Source of the DNA: Brevibacillus panacihumi W25
Lineage (GTDB): Bacteria; Bacillota; Bacilli; Brevibacillales; Brevibacillaceae
DNA: 64,000 nt
Assembly (NCBI RefSeq): GCF_000503775.1
Contig: NZ_KI629785.1
Location: 1,425,501 to 1,489,500 of the forward strand
Reading direction: 5' to 3'
Part shown: positions 40,868 to 48,823 of the stretch, piece by piece
Position numbering within the stretch: position 1 is the first letter of the stretch
Layout: each line of letters begins with the position of its first letter
The notes under the pieces: generated by a model
Databases searched by the model: none
Seen by the model: the letters and a program-made list of their open reading frames with translations, nothing else
Told to the model about the DNA's origin: nothing
Made by a program: the position numbers and the translations under genes

Positions 40868-41857
40868 TTACGCGAGTGGGAAATGGCATGCGACCGCATG
40901 CTCGTCCGAGCTTAATACGGGTTCCTTTTCACGGCATACCGCCTGTACATATGGGCAGCGAGTGTGAAAGCGACATCCATTTGGCGGATTGACCGGACTC
41001 GGTAGATCTCCCTGAACAATTATTCGTTCCTTGGAACGCAATCTGGGATTGGGCACTGGATAGGCATTTAATAAAACTTGGGTATAGGGATGCTTTGGAT
41101 GCTCAAAAATTTCTTTCGTCTTTGCAATTTCAACGATTTTGCCCAAGTACATGACTGCGATCCGATCGCTGATATACTTTACTGCACCCAATCCATGCGC
41201 AATAAACAAATAGGTAAGCCCCATCTCATGCTGCAGGTCTTTCAGCAAGTTCAAAATTTGCGCCTGGATCGAAACATCCAGAGCGGATACGGGCTCATCA
41301 CAGATGATCAGCTTTGGATTTAGTGAAAGTGCCCTTGCGATTCCGATACGCTGGCGTTGTCCCCCTGAAAACTCATGCGGATAGCGATCTTTATACGACT
41401 TGGGCAGCCCAACCTTTTCCAACAATTTTTCCACTTGGCGTGGAATCTCATGTTTGGGAAGAAGCTGATGCACCTGAAGCGGCTCAGCCAATATGTCTTC
41501 TACTCGTTTTCGAGGATTGAGAGACGAATATGGATCCTGAAAAATAATCTGCAGATCTGTACGAATGCCTTGCATTTCTTTCAATGAAAAGGCTGAAATG
41601 CTCTGTCCGTCAAACAGGATTTCCCCCTCTGTTGGCTGTTCCAATCGAATGATCGTCTTCCCGATTGTTGATTTGCCACATCCTGATTCCCCTACAAGTC
41701 CAAGTGTTTCTCCCGGATAGATCGAAAAGGTAACATCATCGACTGCCTTGACGTGCCCGACAGTTCGCGAGAAAATTCCTTTTCGAATTGGATAATAGGT
41801 CTTGAGCTGTTCTACCTGCAAAATAGGAACTTGCTCGGATATGCTGTTCTTTTTCAC
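40868..41857 (-). CDS. Peptide ABC transporter ATPase (OppF/DppF)
   Basis: A 329-residue ATP-binding protein: Walker A GESGCGKST, Q-loop FQDPYSSLNP, signature SGGQRQR, Walker B LIICDEP and a His switch in IAHGLG (the usual Asp after His is Gly). The C-terminal oligopeptide domain has four Cys (CRFHTRCPYVQAVC..ACHF), a pattern linked with a metal or Fe-S cluster. GTG start at 41857, five bases after GGGGGAG; the ATG at 41881 has no ribosome site. Confidence 0.88.
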   Translation of the reverse strand: MKKNSISEQVPILQVEQLKTYYPIRKGIFSRTVGHVKAVDDVTFSIYPGETLGLVGESGCGKSTIGKTIIRLEQPTEGEILFDGQSISAFSLKEMQGIRTDLQIIFQDPYSSLNPRKRVEDILAEPLQVHQLLPKHEIPRQVEKLLEKVGLPKSYKDRYPHEFSGGQRQRIGIARALSLNPKLIICDEPVSALDVSIQAQILNLLKDLQHEMGLTYLFIAHGLGAVKYISDRIAVMYLGKIVEIAKTKEIFEHPKHPYTQVLLNAYPVPNPRLRSKERIIVQGDLPSPVNPPNGCRFHTRCPYVQAVCREKEPVLSSDEHAVACHFPLA

Positions 41858-41893
41858 CGTTCTCCCCCTTAACCCGTCCATCTTGGTGTAAAT

Positions 41894-42862
41894 CTACTCC
41901 GCGAGCCAACAGCGGACGGAATGTCCTTCTCCTACCGTGACCAGCAATGGCTGCTCCTGCCGACAACGTTCCTCCGCATACTGACAGCGATTGTTGAAAC
42001 GACATCCTTTTGGCATGGCAAGCAGAGACGGCACCGTCCCCTGAATCGACGTCAGACGTTCATCAGGATCTGAATCTACATGAGGAATCGATTTCATCAA
42101 TCCCTGTGTATACGGATGTCTCGGATTGTCGAATAAGGTAAACACATCTGCTTCTTCCACAACCTGTCCGGCATACATGACAATGACCTTGTCAGCCATT
42201 TCCGCGATAACACCCAGGTCGTGCGTAATGAGCATAATTGCCGTACCAGACTCATCGCGTAATGATTTCATTAACTCCAGTATCTGTGCTTGAATGGTTA
42301 CATCCAACGCCGTCGTAGGTTCATCGGCAATCAGCAATTTGGGCTTGCAGGATAACGCCATGGCAATCATGACGCGTTGACGCATCCCTCCTGATAAGGC
42401 ATGTGGATACTCATTCATAATGGATTCGGCTCGCGGGATTCCAACCTTTTTCAGCATTTCCACGGCATAATCTCGCGCTTTTTTCCCTTTTAATCCGAGA
42501 TGAAGCGTAATGCCCTCCTGCATTTGATAGCCGATCGTAAAGACCGGATTCAGGGAAGTCATCGGCTCTTGGAAAATCATGGAGATTTCATTGCCGCGAA
42601 TTCTCCGGTATTCGTCCTCGGTGAACTTGGTTAAATCTTGTCCATTAAACCAGATCTCGCCTTCCTTTACATATCCGCTCTTTCCCAACAGCCGCATTAC
42701 GGATAGAGAAGTAACGCTTTTGCCGCACCCGGATTCACCAACGATTCCGATCGTTTCTCCAGTCTTTAACCGAAATCCGACATCGTCCACCGATACGACT
42801 TCTCCTCCGTCCGTTTTAAATGCTGTTTTCAAATGTTCGATATGTAATAAATCAGTCAACAT
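41894..42862 (-). CDS. Peptide ABC transporter ATPase (OppD/DppD)
   Basis: A 322-residue ATP-binding protein: Walker A GESGCGKSV, Q-loop FQEPMTSLNP, signature LSGGMRQR, Walker B LLIADEP and H-loop THDLGV. The C-terminal domain again carries clustered Cys (CRFNNRCQYAEERC). ATG 42862 lies five bases after AAAGGAG; a GTG six bases upstream overlaps it. Second gene of the leftward operon, 21 bases after the amidohydrolase gene. Confidence 0.9.
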   Translation of the reverse strand: MLTDLLHIEHLKTAFKTDGGEVVSVDDVGFRLKTGETIGIVGESGCGKSVTSLSVMRLLGKSGYVKEGEIWFNGQDLTKFTEDEYRRIRGNEISMIFQEPMTSLNPVFTIGYQMQEGITLHLGLKGKKARDYAVEMLKKVGIPRAESIMNEYPHALSGGMRQRVMIAMALSCKPKLLIADEPTTALDVTIQAQILELMKSLRDESGTAIMLITHDLGVIAEMADKVIVMYAGQVVEEADVFTLFDNPRHPYTQGLMKSIPHVDSDPDERLTSIQGTVPSLLAMPKGCRFNNRCQYAEERCRQEQPLLVTVGEGHSVRCWLAE

Positions 42863-42883
42863 TTCCACTCCTTTCCTCAGGGG

Positions 42884-44302
42884 TTACTTACTTTTTTTAC
42901 TCAGTGGAGACGGCAGTACGTCTGGTGGAATGGGACAAACATATGCAACACCCTCATGCCGTTCTTTCCATTCCAGCTTCGCTTCTTCAATCAACTCAGG
43001 TTTTGTCAGCAGTTCCAGTGTTGTCAATGCAATGACCTTTCCGGCATGGAGCATTCCTTTATGGCTGAATGAAGTTCTGCCCTGCGCAACCATTTGCCAG
43101 GAGTGATAAGGAGTGCCTAATGCATAACAAACCACTTCGCACTGTGCGGTTGGCACAACCCAGCTCACATCGCCAACATCTGTTGAGCCAGACATGGATA
43201 TCTCATTTTCCTGAAAAGGCTCCAAATGAGAAGCCAGGTCTTTACCGATCAACGAGACATCCGCACGGGTATCATTTTGCTTATCCGCTTCTGATAATGT
43301 CCTTCTGATCTCCTTGGCCAACTCTTGTTCCTCCTTGGAATGCTGTGGAACTCCCAGCTGTTCGAACTTGCCATGCATCACTCGATTCAATGTCACATTA
43401 GGGAGAAGATTCGAACAAGCCTTGTCAAAAATGATTGCTACTTCTGTCCCTGTCATCATAGCCGCGCCCTTTGCAATGTCGTTAATGCGATGATAAATCT
43501 CTTCCACTTGTTGCACTTTCGGCGCTCGTATCAGATACAGGACCTCTGCTTCGGACTGAACGACATTCGGTGAATTTCCCCCCGTATTTGTCACCGCGTA
43601 ATGGACTCTTGCCTGGGTCGTAATGTGCTCCCGCAAGTAGTTAACCCCAACGTTCATCAGTTCTACCGCATCCAATGCGCTTCTGCCCAGGTGAGGACTA
43701 ATCGCAGCATGGGCGCTTTTTCCAGTAAAGCGATAGTGTACTTGATAATTGGCAAGTGAACTGCCGGTTGAGACCGAATTATGCGATCCGGGATGCCAAG
43801 TAAGGGCAACGTCCACATTTTCAAATAGTCCTTCTCGAACCATGAACGTCTTGCCTGAGCCACCCTCTTCACCTGGGCATCCGTAGTAACGAACGGTACC
43901 CGCGAGTTTGGATTCTTTTAAAATCTCCTTGACCGCAACTGCTGCTGCCAACGCTCCCACTCCGAGCAAGTTATGTCCGCAACCATGCCCATTTCCGCCA
44001 TGCTCTAATGCCTCCGGGTGGCACACACCGGCCCTTTGACTCATTCCTGAGAGCGCATCAAATTCTCCCAGGATCGCAATGACCGGTGCCCCTGAACCGA
44101 AAGACGCAAGAAATGCTGTTTCAATTCCGCCCACGCCTCGTTCGACCTGGAAGCCTTCCTGTTGCAATACCTCACACAAAACCTCAGCGGACTGATACTC
44201 CTCAAACCTGGTTTCTGCCAACTCCCAAATTCGGTCGCTTACCTGAATGAACACTTCCTCTTTTTCCTTGATGATGCTCGATACTTGCTCGATGATGTTC
44301 AT
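42884..44302 (-). CDS. M20 amidohydrolase, AbgB-like
   Basis: A 472-residue metallopeptidase of the M20 family, close to AbgB (p-aminobenzoyl-glutamate hydrolase subunit B). Metal ligands include HGCGHN and PGEEGG, and a dimerisation domain (FTGKSAHAA) is present. It splits amide-linked amino-acid conjugates in the cytosol. It heads a six-gene run with oppD-F-B-C-A, so the transporter probably imports its substrate. GAGGTGAATC precedes the ATG. The natural substrate is an inference. Confidence 0.85.
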   Translation of the reverse strand: MNIIEQVSSIIKEKEEVFIQVSDRIWELAETRFEEYQSAEVLCEVLQQEGFQVERGVGGIETAFLASFGSGAPVIAILGEFDALSGMSQRAGVCHPEALEHGGNGHGCGHNLLGVGALAAAVAVKEILKESKLAGTVRYYGCPGEEGGSGKTFMVREGLFENVDVALTWHPGSHNSVSTGSSLANYQVHYRFTGKSAHAAISPHLGRSALDAVELMNVGVNYLREHITTQARVHYAVTNTGGNSPNVVQSEAEVLYLIRAPKVQQVEEIYHRINDIAKGAAMMTGTEVAIIFDKACSNLLPNVTLNRVMHGKFEQLGVPQHSKEEQELAKEIRRTLSEADKQNDTRADVSLIGKDLASHLEPFQENEISMSGSTDVGDVSWVVPTAQCEVVCYALGTPYHSWQMVAQGRTSFSHKGMLHAGKVIALTTLELLTKPELIEEAKLEWKERHEGVAYVCPIPPDVLPSPLSKKSK

Positions 44303-44524
44303 GATTCACCTCTGGAAATCTATTTCGGTCATGTTTTGGACCTTTCTTAAATGATTATATTCTTCGACAAATAGTTCGTCAATTCAAATTTCTGTGATTT
44401 TTTTATTTTCTGTCTTATTAAAATTTAAAACTTGCTTTCCTTGATCAATGTTTGGTACTTTGTGTAAGAATATATATAGAATTAGGTTGTAAAGTCATTT
44501 CATTGCATAGGAGAAGACATTGGT

Positions 44525-45871
44525 ATGGTAAACATCGGTTTTATCTCTGCTGAACAATCGGTGTTCAGGATAAAAGAAATTGAATCCCTTCTCCATAAGC
44601 TGTGTAACTTGCAAATTTTTACTTATAAGCATTTGGAGGAAGTTAAGGACATTTATTTATCTCAAAGCCTATTTTTAGATGGAATGATTTGTGGGGGGGA
44701 GCTTGCTTATCTTGTTTTGAAGAAGGATATACCTGAACTGATGATTCCAACTGATTACGTGGATATTACAGAGAGGGATTTTTACAAACTGATGTATTCG
44801 ATTCAAGCCAAAAACAGAGATCTATGCCCTTCGCGCCTCGCCATAGATTGTTTGGGGAAGTACAATCACTATCTCGGGCTAAAAGAGGTGTTGCCTCCGG
44901 AGTTATTTCCCTATACACCCCAAAAAGCAGATGAGCGCCTGCTTCTCACGTACGACGAGATCCTGGATTTCCATCTGTCCCTTTGGCTTCAAGGAAAAGT
45001 AGACCTGTCGATTACTCGTTACAGTAATGTTGTCAATAAACTGAAGGAGAATGATATTCAGTTCATTCATCTATATCCTTCCCATGAATCCATTATCGAT
45101 AAGTTCAACAAAATGATTAGTGATATTCAGATCAGTCAGCTGGTAGATAAACAGGTAGCCATCGGAAACATCTCGATCCGTAATGTTAACCTGCAAGATG
45201 CAAATACAGGACAATTAGATCTGCAATTGATGCTCTTGCACAAATCCCTGTTGGAGTACGCTTCCTTGCATCATCTGCCATTCATGATTCAAAAGCGCCA
45301 ACTCCATTTTGAGATCATTACCTCTTTACGCGATCTGAAAGAAACGCTTACCCATCACTACACGAGTTGTTCACTTTTTGAGTACTTAAGTGAACAGTTG
45401 CCCTTTAAAGTGAATATTGGCTGGGGAAGCGGTGACTCTCTGCACAAAGCGCGAACAAATGCCCAGAGTGCAAATAAAGCCGCCGAAGCCCACCCGAATA
45501 ACTGCTCATTTGTCATTACAGAGGATGATCAGGTGATTGGCCCGCTCGGTGATAAAGCTTGTATCCAGTTCTCTAACTCGATGAATGAACAGATCGAAAA
45601 ATGGAGCGTACAGCTTGGAATCTCACCTTTGCAAATTCAAAAAATCGTCGCCGTGATTGATAAAACAAATAGTAATGAATTATCGTCCGAGGACGTCTCG
45701 TTTTACCTTGGGATCACGATTCGAAGCGCCAATCGATTTTTGAACATCCTTCAAGATCGCGGTGTTGCTTCCGTCTCTTATAAAAAACAGGAAAAACTTA
45801 GAGGACGTCCCAAAAAAATGTACCGCATTGATTTTTCAAACATCCAGTCCCAAAACCAAGGAAATTATTGA
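44525..45871 (+). CDS. Divergent transcriptional regulator with nucleotide-cyclase-like core
   Basis: A 448-residue protein. The N-terminal 130 residues look like a receiver-like/PrpR-N type sensor (MVNIGFISAEQSV..ILFLDGMICGGELAYL). A middle segment, VNIGWGSGDSLHKARTNAQSANKAAE, has the shape of a GGDEF/nucleotide-cyclase beta-hairpin but lacks GGDEF. The C-terminal 80 residues form a winged helix ending in a basic tail (RGRPKKMYRIDF). It is divergent from the amidohydrolase-opp operon and most likely controls it. AGGAGAAG lies about 12 bases before the ATG. No named family is certain. Confidence 0.65.
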   Translation: MVNIGFISAEQSVFRIKEIESLLHKLCNLQIFTYKHLEEVKDIYLSQSLFLDGMICGGELAYLVLKKDIPELMIPTDYVDITERDFYKLMYSIQAKNRDLCPSRLAIDCLGKYNHYLGLKEVLPPELFPYTPQKADERLLLTYDEILDFHLSLWLQGKVDLSITRYSNVVNKLKENDIQFIHLYPSHESIIDKFNKMISDIQISQLVDKQVAIGNISIRNVNLQDANTGQLDLQLMLLHKSLLEYASLHHLPFMIQKRQLHFEIITSLRDLKETLTHHYTSCSLFEYLSEQLPFKVNIGWGSGDSLHKARTNAQSANKAAEAHPNNCSFVITEDDQVIGPLGDKACIQFSNSMNEQIEKWSVQLGISPLQIQKIVAVIDKTNSNELSSEDVSFYLGITIRSANRFLNILQDRGVASVSYKKQEKLRGRPKKMYRIDFSNIQSQNQGNY

Positions 45872-45894
45872 CTCAATAGCATTCCTCCACGTTG

Positions 45895-45930
45895 AAAAAC
45901 CGCCTGGAAATATCCTGGCGGTTTCGTCTT
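45895..45930. terminator. Terminator between regulator and yutD
   Basis: AAACCGCC (45897-45904) pairs with GGCGGTTT (45917-45924), followed by CGTCTTTC on the right and TTTTTC on the left strand. Confidence 0.75.
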
Positions 45931-45950
45931 TCTACATTCATCATTACCGA

Positions 45951-46577
45951 TCAACGTTTTGGCTGATTGGGAACCGGCGCGCTCGAGACCCTGTCGTGCT
46001 CACGATTAGCGCGAGCTTGATTCGGACGGCGTTCCTTTCCGTTATTGTCTCGGCCTTTTTCGTTTTTTTCCTTGTTCAATTTGGGCTTGTCTGATCTCTC
46101 GCTGCGACCAGCTCCGGAACGCTGCACTTGCGCCCCCGAGTTGCCGCGCTCCGATCTTTCCTGCTTGTTCTGGCGCGGATGGAACCGACGACGTTCTTTG
46201 CGTTCTGTATAAATCATTTCATCACGAACGAAATCTTGCCGATCTTCCCCGTCCGCATCGTATGCAGCTTGTTCCAGATTCAGGTGTTCATCTGAACCAA
46301 TTGCCCCTTTTACCTTTTGTAAAACAAAATACGGGCATCCAAAGTTGCAGAACTCCTGCAGGTATTCATCCAGGGCGGAAATTCGCTGCTCGAACGGCAC
46401 TTTGCGATTCGCATCGGAATAAAATCCCCGCAGACGGAGTTGACCATAGCCCCAATCGCCTACGATGTAGTCGTATTTGTCGAGAATGTCGCTATAGCGC
46501 TCTTTGAATGCTTCTGGATTCCAGCCATCGCGATTTTCTTCCATTACTTCATAAGTACCGGCTTGCGTGCGAATCAA
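45951..46577 (-). CDS. yutD: YutD-like protein (DUF1027) with long basic tail
   Basis: A 208-residue protein. The first half is DUF1027: GWNPEAFKERYSDILDKYDYIVGDWGYGQLRL followed by CNFGCPYFVLQK (only key residues quoted: GW..RYSD..YDYIVGDWGYGQLRL, CNFGCPY). The last 80-85 residues are a disordered, highly charged tail rich in Arg, Lys, Asn, Glu and Gln. B. subtilis YutD, as I recall it, is about 100 residues, so the tail is an addition. I start at TTG 46577, seven bases after GAGGAGG; upstream in-frame codons have no ribosome site. Role unknown. Confidence 0.75.
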   Translation of the reverse strand: MIRTQAGTYEVMEENRDGWNPEAFKERYSDILDKYDYIVGDWGYGQLRLRGFYSDANRKVPFEQRISALDEYLQEFCNFGCPYFVLQKVKGAIGSDEHLNLEQAAYDADGEDRQDFVRDEMIYTERKERRRFHPRQNKQERSERGNSGAQVQRSGAGRSERSDKPKLNKEKNEKGRDNNGKERRPNQARANREHDRVSSAPVPNQPKR

Positions 46578-46700
46578 GTCCGCTCCCTCCTCACTCGTGC
46601 ATACTACGACCATCTTATCATATTTCAAGCAGTATGAGCTAAAATTCCCACGAAAACGGCGGTCGCAGTGTGGACATTCTATCGTGTAGGAGGTGTTCCA

Positions 46701-47786
46701 ATGAATAAGAAATGGCTCATTCCAGCAATCGCAGGTATCGCTTTGATGGCTTCCGCATGTGGTAACAACGCTGCACCGAACTACACGACGCCGAACAAAA
46801 CCACTACCCAGTCCACCCGACACTACACCGGGACGGATGGTCTCCACGTCCGCAACTACGATGGAGTAGGCCGAGGCACCACGTTTGGCACAGGTGCCGG
46901 CACCATGAATGGTACGAATTACGGGACCAATGCTACAGGGTATGGCACAAGGGCTACTGGGTTCGGAAATTACACTGGCACAGGAACCAGCAACTATGGG
47001 ACCAATGGGTATACTGGCACCGGCACCTATGGCACGAACGGGTATACGGGCACTGGCACTGGTACCTATACCGGATTGGGAGATGGCTTCCGCGGCTTCG
47101 GGATGGATGGGCGTAACGATGGCTTCCGTAGCTTCGGAACAGATGGACGTTTCGATGGCTTCCGCAACAATAACTACAACGCCTACACTAATGGAACCCG
47201 TCCTTACACCGCCTTCCCCGATGGTACGAGAAACCAATCCATTTACCAAAACGCGGGAACCCGGACAGGCATGGGAACAATGGGAGCGACGGGGAATGGA
47301 ATGCCGCATATGGGCTATGCCACGACCGATCGCAACGTACTCCGCGCTACAAACAATGCGAATCAGGTTTATGTAGACCGTGATGCATTGGCTCGTGCGG
47401 TCGGCAATGTAACTGCGAGCTGCCCAGGGGTCCAACGCTCTACTGTCTTGGTGACCGATGAAGAGATCTTTGTCGGGCTGAACACAAATGGCCAAAACGC
47501 AAAGGAAGCGAAAAAACAGGCGAGAATGAATGCCATGTCTGTCTCTCCTCGCTACTACAAGGTATATGTAACCGACAACGCTCGTGACATTCAGGAAATC
47601 ACTCGTGTTGCCAGCCGCACCAACAATACCATGGGCGTACGTTCAGTCGATGGGAATCAATTGAATTCATTGATCAAGCGCATGGGCGGCAAAACGGATG
47701 CAGAGACCACAAGAGGCGGCAAGGCTGGGACAACCAGCAAAATGAACAAAGGCAAAAATTCACCTGTAGGCATCTCCAACCGTTAA
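46701..47786 (+). CDS. yutC: YhcN/YlaJ-family sporulation lipoprotein YutC with Gly/Thr/Tyr-rich insert
   Basis: A 361-residue lipoprotein. Lipobox ASAC lies at about residue 20. The C-terminal domain (VYVDRDALARAVGNVTAS.. VLVTDEEIFVGL.. SPRYYKVYVTDN) is that of YhcN/YlaJ spore lipoproteins. Between them (about residues 50-220) is a long low-complexity region of GTG, YTGTG, YGTN and GFR-type repeats, unusually long for the family. TAGGAGGTG precedes the ATG. Probably made in the forespore and placed in the inner spore membrane. Next to lipA as in Bacillus. Confidence 0.85.
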   Translation: MNKKWLIPAIAGIALMASACGNNAAPNYTTPNKTTTQSTRHYTGTDGLHVRNYDGVGRGTTFGTGAGTMNGTNYGTNATGYGTRATGFGNYTGTGTSNYGTNGYTGTGTYGTNGYTGTGTGTYTGLGDGFRGFGMDGRNDGFRSFGTDGRFDGFRNNNYNAYTNGTRPYTAFPDGTRNQSIYQNAGTRTGMGTMGATGNGMPHMGYATTDRNVLRATNNANQVYVDRDALARAVGNVTASCPGVQRSTVLVTDEEIFVGLNTNGQNAKEAKKQARMNAMSVSPRYYKVYVTDNARDIQEITRVASRTNNTMGVRSVDGNQLNSLIKRMGGKTDAETTRGGKAGTTSKMNKGKNSPVGISNR

Positions 47787-47802
47787 CCGATCAATAACAA
47801 AA

Positions 47803-47836
47803 CAAACCACCTGTTCTTGGGACAGGTGGTTTGTGC
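47803..47836. terminator. Bidirectional terminator between yutC and lipA
   Basis: AAACCACCTGT (47804-47814) pairs perfectly with ACAGGTGGTTT (47822-47832). Confidence 0.8.
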
Positions 47837-47845
47837 ATGTGCAAA

Positions 47846-48733
47846 TTATTGTGCTTGTGCGATGCCTTCCTTGGCTGCATCCGCTTGTTCGTGCGCGTGG
47901 TAGGAGCTGCGTACCAATGGTCCTGCTTCTACGTGGCTAAACCCTCGTTTCATTCCTTCTTCTTTCAGCCTGGAAAATTCATCGGGATGGTAATAATGCT
48001 CCACCTTCAGATGTTTTTTCGTCGGTTGCAGATACTGGCCGATCGTCATGATGTTGACGTCGACAGAACGCAAGTCATCCATCGTTTCGATGATTTCCTC
48101 CACCGTCTCCCCTACGCCGATCATCAGACTGGATTTGGTTGGGATGTCTGGCTGAAGCTCCTTGGCCTTTTTCAGCAGGGCAAGCGTACGATCGTACTTG
48201 GCCCTAGCCCGGACGCGGTCAGACATGCGGCGCACCGTCTCGATATTATGGTTCAGCACATCAGGACGTGCATCCATAACCGTTTTGAGCGAATCCCAAT
48301 TCCCCAAAAAGTCAGGAATCAACACTTCTACGGAAGCAAGCGGCAATCTGCGCCGAATCGCCTTGATGGTTTCGGCAAAAATCTGGGCTCCCCCGTCTGC
48401 CAGATCATCACGGGCTACAGAGGTTACCACGACATACTTCAGGCCCATCTGTTCGGCAGCCTCCGCTACGCGCTCCGGCTCTGCCAAATCAAGCTCGGTT
48501 GGCAAGCCTGTCTTGACAGCGCAAAACCGGCAGGCACGAGTGCAGATATCTCCCAGGATCATGAAGGTGGCCGTACGATTTGCCCAGCATTCATGAATGT
48601 TGGGGCATTTTGCTTCTTCGCATACCGTATGCAGCGTCTGGCTGCGCATGGTTTGTTTCAATTCCTTAAATGTGGCAAGCTCCGGGCCGGATACCAGGTT
48701 AATTTTGAGCCACTCGGGTTTACGTTGCGTCAT
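47846..48733 (-). CDS. lipA: Lipoyl synthase LipA
   Basis: A 295-residue radical-SAM enzyme that inserts two sulfurs into octanoyl groups on lipoyl proteins. Both clusters are visible: the auxiliary site [12 protein letters not shown] and the SAM site CTRACRFC, plus the C-terminal RSSYHA serine motif that ligates the auxiliary cluster. ATG 48733 lies eight bases after GAGGAG; a GTG nine bases further upstream overlaps the site. Part of the yutC-lipA-yunA neighbourhood. Confidence 0.95.
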   Translation of the reverse strand: MTQRKPEWLKINLVSGPELATFKELKQTMRSQTLHTVCEEAKCPNIHECWANRTATFMILGDICTRACRFCAVKTGLPTELDLAEPERVAEAAEQMGLKYVVVTSVARDDLADGGAQIFAETIKAIRRRLPLASVEVLIPDFLGNWDSLKTVMDARPDVLNHNIETVRRMSDRVRARAKYDRTLALLKKAKELQPDIPTKSSLMIGVGETVEEIIETMDDLRSVDVNIMTIGQYLQPTKKHLKVEHYYHPDEFSRLKEEGMKRGFSHVEAGPLVRSSYHAHEQADAAKEGIAQAQ

Positions 48734-48823
48734 GGGGCCCACTCCTCACGTGACTTGGTCAATACGTCCATTATAGAGCTTGACCCAAGGCGGGGCAACC
48801 TCTTTGGCACTTATGCCAATATG

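Noticed and set aside
46578..47495. Long minus-strand frame extending yutD upstream across yutC
   Set aside because: It is antisense to the repetitive yutC gene, has no ribosome site and shows low-complexity Ile/Gly/Ser composition typical of a shadow frame.
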